Assembly (NCBI GenBank): GCA_900128565.1
Contig: LT636241.1
Location: 1-11,781, forward strand
Source: Stramenopiles sp. TOSAG23-6
Taxonomy: Eukaryota; Sar
Direction: 5' to 3'
Length of the DNA: 11,781 nt
In this document: one piece after another, positions 6,863 through 11,781 of the stretch
Numbering within the stretch: the first letter of the stretch is position 1
Layout of the letters: the number at the start of each line of letters is the position of its first letter
Made by a program: the position numbers and the translations under genes
Notes under the pieces: generated by a model
The model's database searches: none
The model's input: only the letters and a program-made list of their open reading frames with translations
What the model was told of the DNA's origin: nothing

Positions 6863-7535
6863 ATGAAATTCAATATATTTGTAATAGCTTTGATAGTAAT
6901 GCTATCGACGATCTCCTACGCCTTGGTAATCGATGATAAAGTTCGAAAGCTTCAAAATGAACTGAGACGTCTAAAAGAAGATGAAGCTCTTTTGGCTCTA
7001 CAGAAGGCAATGTTAGACAAAACATTCAATATAAACGGACAAGGAAATGGTGGACAAACAGTTTTTATGTCAGCTGTACTTGGAGGAAATATATCAATAG
7101 TTAAATGGTTACTTACACAAAAACGTGTGGAATTTATGATACCAGAAAAGGATGGCTATACCCCAATGCACGGTGCAGGTTTCCAAGGCCGTGCAAAGAT
7201 TGCACAGTTGTTGATTGACCACGGTCTTGCATATGATGATTTACACGAAGATGGTTATATGCCAATTCACCGAGCAGCATGGGGTCGGAATACTCGACAT
7301 ACAGACACAGTCAAAGTATTTCTTGATGCAGGAGCCAAGCCTACTTTGTACATTTTCATCATGAATTTCAATTTTTTTTAGTATGAAAACTTTGTACCTA
7401 ACGAATTTCAAATTTAAATACTTTTCACAATACTTAACTTCGAAAGATGGTAGAAGCTTGTTACAGCACACGTTAAACTCGTCAACTATGCAACTGCTAA
7501 AAAAACGGAAATCAATTCAACACCAAGATTTGTAG
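6863..7535 (+). CDS. Secreted ankyrin-repeat protein (two exons)
   Basis: A 194-residue protein built from exon 1 (6863-7347) and exon 2 (7436-7535) across introner IE4. ATG 6863 starts a clear signal peptide (MKFNIFVIALIVMLSTISYA). A heptad-like charged helix follows (VRKLQNELRRLKEDEALLAL, about 26-45), then ankyrin repeats: GGQTVFMSAVLGGNISIVKWLL (about 64-85), DGYTPMHGAGFQGRAKIAQLLI (about 97-118), DGYMPIHRAAW....TDTVKVFLDAGAKP, and a last one restored by splicing as TLTSKDGRSLLQHTLNSSTMQLL. Without the splice the frame would run into element sequence and stop at 7381. A secreted or ER-lumen ankyrin protein is unusual, since ankyrin repeats normally act in the cytosol. It may be a secreted effector in a parasite or symbiont, but this is only a guess. 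Confidence 0.8.
7348..7433 (+). mobile_element. Introner-like element IE4 in the ankyrin gene
   Basis: An 86-nt element from GTACATTTTC to CTTTTCACAATAC, flanked by TT (7346-7347 and 7434-7435), with the core TTTGTACCTAACGAATTTC. Removing it with one TT gives CCT-ACT-TTA-ACT-TCG, restoring the final ankyrin repeat. Using AG at 7446 would give TGG-TAG, a stop. A 34-nt GT-AG option (to AG 7380-7381) stays open but would translate the repeated element. Confidence 0.9.
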
Positions 7536-7595
7536 TATATATTATCTAAAATAGTTTTTCAAACAAAATTCATTTTAGTCTCAAAACTCATGGGT

Positions 7596-7658
7596 GATGC
7601 AAATGAAAGTGAGTTAAGAATTAGGGTTTAGGGTTAGGATGCAAATGAAAGTCAGTTA
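7596..7658. repeat. Telomere-like tract between 21-bp direct repeats
   Basis: The 21-bp segment 7596-7616 (starts gatgcaaatgaaagt) recurs at 7638-7658 with one mismatch (g at 7611, c at 7653). The 21 nt between, agaa then ttagggtttagggttag, contain one TTTAGGG and TTAGGG-type units. Confidence 0.9.
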
Positions 7659-7749
7659 CTATGTAGAATTTGCCAAGGTTCAAAATGTATGATGCCAGAC
7701 ACGAGTTTCTCAATTTGTTACTTGAAAGTTTACATCACGTATAGATAAA

Positions 7750-7880
7750 GTATTCAAAATGAGTCTTTGTGTTTATATTGAATTTTTTTCTTAGGTACAC
7801 AAAAAAAAAATAAGTTCAACTTTGATAATGTAGTAGTATTGAAAAAAAGTTTTTGAGTTTTATATTTAAATCTAGTGTGT
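7750..7880 (-). mobile_element. Possible decayed introner element in PP2A-A 3' UTR
   Basis: On the minus strand TTGTGTACCTAAG (7802-7790) matches the introner core, and ATTTTGAATAC (to 7750) followed by TT resembles the element 3' end. The 5' end is not clear, so the right-hand boundary given is approximate. It lies after the PP2A-A stop codon (7893-7895), where removal would not be needed for coding. Confidence 0.33.
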
Positions 7881-7892
7881 CTAACACAACCA

Positions 7893-9916
7893 CTACGTCA
7901 CTATTTCTGGTTCAATATCACCAGTAGACTGATCATCGACAACTTCTTTCGCTGCTGCGGATACTATTTGTGCAGCAACACCAGCCTGAAAGCAAACATC
8001 TTCATCATCATCTTTCATCATATTTTCGAGCCTCATTCTAGCACTTGAAACAATTTCATCACTGATATCTGAACACCTCAACAAGCTAGCAATTGCACCA
8101 GCGGCTGCAATACGTACATTTGGTACATCTTGCCGACCAGCATCGATACAAACTTGAGCAAGTATAATACCAACTCCATTTTTTTGTAATTCAAGCAAAG
8201 ATTTTATTGCATATAGACCAGTGACTCTATCTAGGTAATTCGTCGCATCACCGTAGAAATCAAGAATAGCGGGTATTAGTTCAATTCTCAACCACTCGTC
8301 ACCAATAGTATCTACCAATTCACACAAAGCCTTTGCAGACGATCTACGAACAGCATCAACGTCATCTGTTAAAGATTGCATTAAAACCGGTAATAATTCT
8401 TTCTTATAAAAGTCAATATCAAGCACCGTTGCTAACTTAGGTAACTGACAAACAATTTCTCGTCTGATTCTCCACATTCCATTTTCAGTCGAAGTTGCCA
8501 ATCGAATGATTTCTGGAAGAAAAGTGGCTTGAAAATCATCTGGCCCCAATACATTTGAGATTTCACCCAAACGTGACAATGTGTCTATGCGAGTTTTAAA
8601 GTCATTAAATTCGTCTCCCTGGACAAATGATAAAATATGGCTGCCCATTTCGTCAGGCATGACACTCAAAAGGTCAATTGCTGCCGCAGCAAGAGTAACT
8701 CGGACAGCTTGCGCATCGTCCATCAACAACTCACTAAATACATTAGTTTCAACAATTTTTGATCTAAAAGCTTCAGTCCCGACCAACTCACAATAACCTA
8801 CAATACCAGGAGATGCAGCAATTCGGACTTCTCTCTCAGGATCAGTTAATAGAATAGTATAGCCCTCTAGTAGTTCTGTACGTGATATTTCGCTACCCAA
8901 CTCCTTCGAGATATTACAATGTATTTTGGAAAAATATTTCAAAAAAACATCGTTAGGTACATAATTTCGTACGAAAAATAAATTCAAAATTGAAAAAAAT
9001 TAAACATACATACTCCTTGGCAACATGTTTTCGAACACGCCACGAAGAATCTTGTAAACATGCTTTCACGATTGGTATTACTTGTGACACTGCTTCAGAG
9101 CGTGGAAGTGATTTAGCTAAATTCGTATTTGCATGTATTCTGGAAAAATATGCCAAATTCGAAATATGTTAGGTACGAAAATGTTTTTTTTTTCGTAAAA
9201 AAAAAAAAATTTTGAAAAAAAAAAAAAAGGAAACGTACATGAATGACAAGCACCCTCACAGAATCGGATTCATCATTCCATAACTGTTTAAATTGTGCTA
9301 GTAATTCTGAAAGTAAGAATTCGGGCTCAACTTTATCTACCATGACACCAAACACTGCTGCAGCTGCGCGGCGAACCATAGGAGTTTCGTCTTGACAATT
9401 TGCTAAGTAAATGTTGCGAAGAATTTGATGTGCTTGTGGGTCTGTAGAAAAATTATAAGTATTCGCCACTAATGCACACGAGGAAACTCGTGAAGTAAAC
9501 CAAAGTGCTTCGGATAAACGGCGAATTATTGGGACAAGAACTTGGTCTACTACGCTACTGGAAAGCTCGGCGGCAATTGTGCAAGTAGATTGTACTGCCA
9601 TGTCTCGCACCACAGTTTCTTCAACACCGCATAAAACTTCTAGAATTTCTAAAAGACAGACTGCATGATGTGCACCCCCTACAAGATCAACAAATTTTCC
9701 CAAATTCTCTGCCATTAGCAATAACAGTTCATCATCTTCTTCTAAGAAATTTTTCATGGCTGGTACTAACTCGCTGCGAGTACGCTCAGGACCGACTGCC
9801 TTTGCTAGCTTACTCACTGCTCTCATACACCGCACACGCACTTCCATATCATCGCAACGCAAATCTTCTGTAAAAAGCTTGATTGGATCAGAAGTAAGCG
9901 TTACAACCTCCATCAT
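7893..9916 (-). CDS. PP2A scaffold (A/PR65) subunit, HEAT-repeat protein
   Basis: The structural A subunit of protein phosphatase 2A, an all-HEAT-repeat solenoid that holds the catalytic C and regulatory B subunits. Exons are 9916-9239, 9132-9010 and 8918-7893, joined across IE6 and IE5, giving about 608 residues from the Met at 9916 (the family usually has about 590). Diagnostic stretches include ERTRSELVPAM, VEETVVRDMAVQS, WFTSRVSSCAL, DETPMVRRAAAAVFG, then SWRVRKHVAKE, EVRIAAS, WRIRREIVCQLPKLA and NVRIAAAGAIASL. Both exon joins align to animal PR65 without a gap: VRVLVIH|ANTNLAKSLP against VRLLAVEACVNIAQLLP, and VAKEY|CNISK against VADKFTELQK. An in-frame upstream Met at 9991 would add 25 residues not seen in the family; I chose 9916 because homology begins there. 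It shares a promoter region with the divergent WNK-type kinase. Confidence 0.93.
8921..9009 (-). mobile_element. Introner-like element IE5 in PP2A-A
   Basis: An 89-nt copy on the minus strand from GTATGTTTAATTT to TTTTTCCAAAATAC, flanked by AT (9010-9011 and 8919-8920). It has the palindrome TTCGTACGAA and core ATGTACCTAACG, and is very close to IE1 and IE8. Removal with one AT gives GAG-TAT-TGT-AAT. A GT-AG option (acceptor CGAAG, 8904) is in frame but deletes four residues that the family has. Confidence 0.9.
9135..9238 (-). mobile_element. Introner-like element IE6 in PP2A-A
   Basis: A 104-nt copy on the minus strand from GTACGTTTCC to TTTTTCCAGAATAC, flanked by AT (9239-9240 and 9133-9134). 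The core is TTCGTACCTAACATATTTCG. The join ATT-CAT|GCA-AAT aligns to PR65 exactly. The tempting CCAG acceptor (ending 9140) shifts the frame, so GT-AG splicing fails here. Confidence 0.92.
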
Positions 9917-9991
9917 TGCAAAGTATTGTTGGGTGATGAGAACTACTGATAAAAAAAACTCAGCAATATATTCATCATCATTCGAGAGCAT

Positions 9992-10397
9992 ATGAAAAGG
10001 GTCGAATTTGAAAACCCTAACCCTAGCCTAGCGCTAGACCTGTAGCTGTCCTACTTTCAAAATTTTCAAATTTATGCGAGTCGAGCAAGCGCTAGCGCGA
10101 GGATCTCGATTCTCGATCGATCCCGTAGTTAATTGGTACAAACCGGTAGAGTCTATCTAGAAAGTTGAGAGTGTTCAGGGGCCGAGAGATACTTTGTATA
10201 TAGTAGTAGTATCGCAATTTTTACGAAATAATTGAGTAGCCAGTGCTTGAATGCAACCGCTCTTATAAGGTTTTCACAAGTCATTCTATCATTCTCTAAA
10301 TTTGCGGAACAGTGTTTTAGTCATCAGCTAGTGCCGCTTATTTTTAAATTCGACCTCAAAGTAGTCGGAATAACACAAATCGATACTTTTGAATTGG
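9992..10397. promoter_or_regulatory. Divergent promoter region, PP2A-A / WNK-type kinase
   Basis: About 406 nt between the longest PP2A-A frame and the kinase start. It holds a telomere-like tract (10013-10026), two related palindromes, CTAGCGCTAG (10028-10037) and GCGCTAGCGC (10089-10098), and a CGA-rich stretch (ggatctcgattctcgatcgatc, 10101-10122). The rest is probably leader sequence of the kinase. A short plus-strand frame at 10232-10444 overlaps the kinase in another frame and is not credible. Confidence 0.55.
10013..10026. repeat. Telomere-like tract in the shared promoter
   Basis: AACCCTAACCCTAG, two CCCTAA units, in opposite strand orientation to the other three tracts. No flanking duplication is evident. 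Confidence 0.75.
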
Positions 10398-11684
10398 ATG
10401 GCAGAGCAACCAAACATGGTGAATTCTGCGACTCCATTAGATGATACTGTTGATATTACCGAAGAAATTGACAAAGATGGCGATCACTCTGATGAAGAAG
10501 CTGAACTGGACGCAAAAGATGTATTGCGAAGAAGAGACTTTGTCGAGTATAGCGATAACCGAAAGTATTGTAAAATGTCAGGTGAAATCATTGGAAAGGG
10601 TGCTTTTAAAAAGGTTTATCGAGCTTTGGACGCCCAAAAGGGTCGAGAAGTTGCATGGTCATCCGTTCCATTGACTCATCTTGACGAGCATCAACGGCGT
10701 AGTATTATTCGTGAGGTAAAAGTTCAAAAGTTGCTGAAGCACCGGCATTTGCTTCCATTGGAGTCGGCATGGATTAATAACGACAAAGAAGAAGTCGTTT
10801 TAATTACGCCATTGGGTACACCTCTAGTAAAATTTATAGAGCGATGGAGTGGAAATCTTCGTTTAATGCCAGTCAAACGATGGGCGAAACAACTTCTGAC
10901 TGCTTTATCGTATTTGCATACTCATTCCCCCCAAGTTGTCCATAGGGATTTAAAATGTGACAATATTTTACTTGCGCCAACTGGCGACATATGGCTTTCT
11001 GATTATGGGATGGCACGATTTGTAGGGACAGGTACACAGCAAGGAAATATGACTACATATGTAGGAACTGCCGCTTTCATGGCTCCTGAGATGTACGACA
11101 TGGGTTCGTATACTGAGAAAGTCGACATTTATGCTTTTGGTATGACAATGATTGAAATTATGACTGGTAAAGCTCCGCATTCAGACTGTGGTTGTGTTCC
11201 ATATAGAATAATGATGAAAGTAACTCGTGGGATTCAACCTAAAGAGCTCGATTTCATTCGAGACCCACAGGCAAAAGATTTTATTAAGTGTTGTATTGTC
11301 ATGTACGTTTCCTTCTTCCATGTCGAGTGTATATTTTTTTTTCTTGATAATTTCGTACCTTACAAATTTCGAATTTCTGATGTTTTTCACAATACATGGA
11401 TGCCGAGAAGCGTCCAGATGCACGTGAGTTATTGCTGCACCCGTTTTTACAAACTGCGGCCAGTACAGACACTAAAGATCTGGAAGGTAATTAAAAAGAA
11501 ATTCCGAAACCATTAACTTTGAATAATTTAGAAGCAGTCATCGATAATCATAATTCCAAATATTCCAAATCAAATGGTACAGATCCTAGTTCTATTGATG
11601 TCGAAAGTGATACTGCATTTAAGGAATTATCAAAACGAGCCCAAGCTGCTGTAATTGAAGCAGGGCAAGATAAAGAATTAGATC
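10398..11684 (+). CDS. WNK-type protein kinase (3' partial)
   Basis: A WNK (with-no-lysine) Ser/Thr kinase; family members control ion homeostasis and signalling in animals and plants. Exons are 10398-11302, 11398-11486 and 11532-11684, and the gene continues into IE8 at the window end; 382 residues are visible. After an acidic N-terminus the kinase domain runs from about residue 60. EVAW followed by S88 shows that the usual VAIK lysine is absent; K71/K72 in GKGAFKKVY (66-74) lie where WNKs place the replacement lysine. HRDLKCDN (182-189), DYG (202-204, instead of DFG), VGTAAFMAPE (222-231) and YAFGM (245-249) follow. Splicing IE7 gives IVMDAEKRPDARELLLHPFL, completing subdomain XI. The C-terminal part seen has no recognised domain. 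ATG 10398 is chosen because the longer frame begins with a non-ATG codon. Confidence 0.9.
11303..11395 (+). mobile_element. Introner-like element IE7 in the WNK-type kinase
   Basis: A 93-nt copy from GTACGTTTCCTTC to GTTTTTCACAATAC, flanked by AT (11301-11302 and 11396-11397). The core is TTCGTACCTTACAAATTTCG, one change from TACCTAAC. Removal gives ATT-GTC-ATG-GAT-GCC, completing a standard kinase motif. The only nearby AG (CCGAG, 11406) is out of frame and would delete it. Confidence 0.92.
11487..11531 (+). other. Canonical short GT-AG intron of the WNK-type kinase
   Basis: A 45-nt intron with donor GAAG|GTAATT and acceptor AATTTAG|AAGCAG, joining in phase 1 to give DLEEAVIDNHN. It contains two in-frame stops if read through. 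It has none of the introner features. Confidence 0.75.
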
Positions 11685-11781
11685 GTATGTTTTATTTTTT
11701 TTTCAATTTCGAATTTATTTTTTTCAAAAAAATTTGTACCTAACAAATTTTAGTTTTTTTTTTTGAAATATTTTTCCAAAA
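11685..11781 (+). mobile_element. Introner-like element IE8 (cut by window end)
   Basis: It starts GTATGTTTTATTT after GATC, contains CAATTTCGAATTTATTTTT and the core TTTGTACCTAACAAATTT, and ends at the window edge in GAAATATTTTTCCAAAA, missing only the expected final TAC and the 2-bp repeat. It is nearly identical to IE5 over its 3' third. The left 2-bp flank is TC. Confidence 0.88.

Larger units (their letters stand above)
7536..7892. other. Convergent spacer between ankyrin and PP2A-A genes
   Basis: 357 nt of AT-rich sequence downstream of both genes, so it should be 3' untranslated sequence for each. It holds the telomere-like insertion between 21-bp direct repeats (7596-7658) and an isolated introner-like core (ttaggtacacaa, 7791-7802). 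No coding potential is seen. Confidence 0.6.

Noticed and set aside
7348-7381. A 34-nt GT-AG intron in the ankyrin gene with the rest of IE4 as coding sequence
   Set aside because: The frame is open, but it would translate conserved repeat sequence shared with introns of other genes, break the ankyrin spacing and need an extremely short intron.
8904-9009. Canonical GT-AG splicing of IE5 with acceptor CGAAG
   Set aside because: It is in frame but removes four residues present in PR65 proteins, while the 2-bp repeat join aligns without a gap and agrees with the other copies. It is not fully excluded.
9135-9238. CCAG in IE6 as a normal acceptor
   Set aside because: It leaves one extra base and shifts the frame of the downstream HEAT repeat.
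9917-9991. 25-residue N-terminal extension of PP2A-A from Met 9991
   Set aside because: Family homology begins near Met 9916 and the added hydrophobic segment is not seen in PR65; kept only as an alternative start.
10232-10444. 70-codon plus-strand frame upstream of the kinase
   Set aside because: It overlaps the kinase start in a different frame, has no motif and is most likely kinase leader sequence.
1-11781. Ciliate-style internal eliminated sequences
   Set aside because: The 2-bp flanks are AT or TT, not the fixed TA, the ends do not fit the TAYAG-type consensus, and the strict sense orientation with a branch-like core favours RNA splicing. DNA-level excision is still not disproved.
1-11781. 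CRISPR arrays, bacterial operons, tRNA or rRNA genes
   Set aside because: None was seen; the window is clearly eukaryotic nuclear DNA and no cloverleaf or rRNA-like sequence was noticed on either strand.

Overview
This is AT-rich, gene-dense eukaryotic nuclear DNA with the standard genetic code. The genes are conserved eukaryotic families (TMEM104, DPY30, PP2C phosphatase, aldo-keto reductase, PP2A scaffold A, WNK-type kinase) plus three small secreted or lineage-specific proteins. The PP2C has an insert-rich form that I associate with alveolates and stramenopiles, and one gene carries DUF4116-like repeats, which are mostly a protist feature. A protist, possibly an alveolate, is my best guess; the lineage is not proven.

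Layout, left to right: TMEM104-like transporter (-, 3' end cut off by the window start); small Cys-rich secreted protein (+); secreted DUF4116-like repeat protein (-, two exons); DPY30 (+, one canonical intron); PP2C (-) and aldo-keto reductase (-), both without introns; secreted ankyrin protein (+, two exons); PP2A-A scaffold (-, three exons); WNK-type kinase (+, three exons seen, running off the right end). Genes mostly alternate in strand, giving short shared promoters at 2897-3358, 6666-6862 and 9992-10397. There is no operon logic. WNK and PP2A-A share a promoter region and both belong to phosphorylation signalling, but a functional link is only a guess.

The main discovery is a family of short repeated introns (introner-like elements, IE1-IE8). 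Eight copies, about 86-191 nt when complete, interrupt five of the nine genes. All are in the sense direction of the host gene. They begin GTAY (one diverged copy begins ATAG), carry a TACCTAAC-like core and end in AATAC. Each complete copy is flanked by a 2-bp direct repeat (AT/AT or TT/TT; AT/TT in the diverged copy). For four of the six complete copies, removing the element plus one repeat copy restores a protein alignment with no gap, whereas the GT-AG options I tried break the frame. A fifth (IE4) has only an implausible in-frame alternative and a sixth (IE5) a gapped one. The 3' ends are therefore AT or TT, not AG. The same genome also has two ordinary GT-AG introns. Both window ends lie inside such elements.

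A second pattern is four short telomere-like tracts (TTAGGG type) inside genes and spacers. Two of them sit exactly between direct duplications of 15 and 21 bp, which looks like telomeric DNA inserted at staggered breaks. The shared promoters also carry GC-rich palindromes built on CTCGAG and GCGC, in contrast to the AT-rich surroundings.
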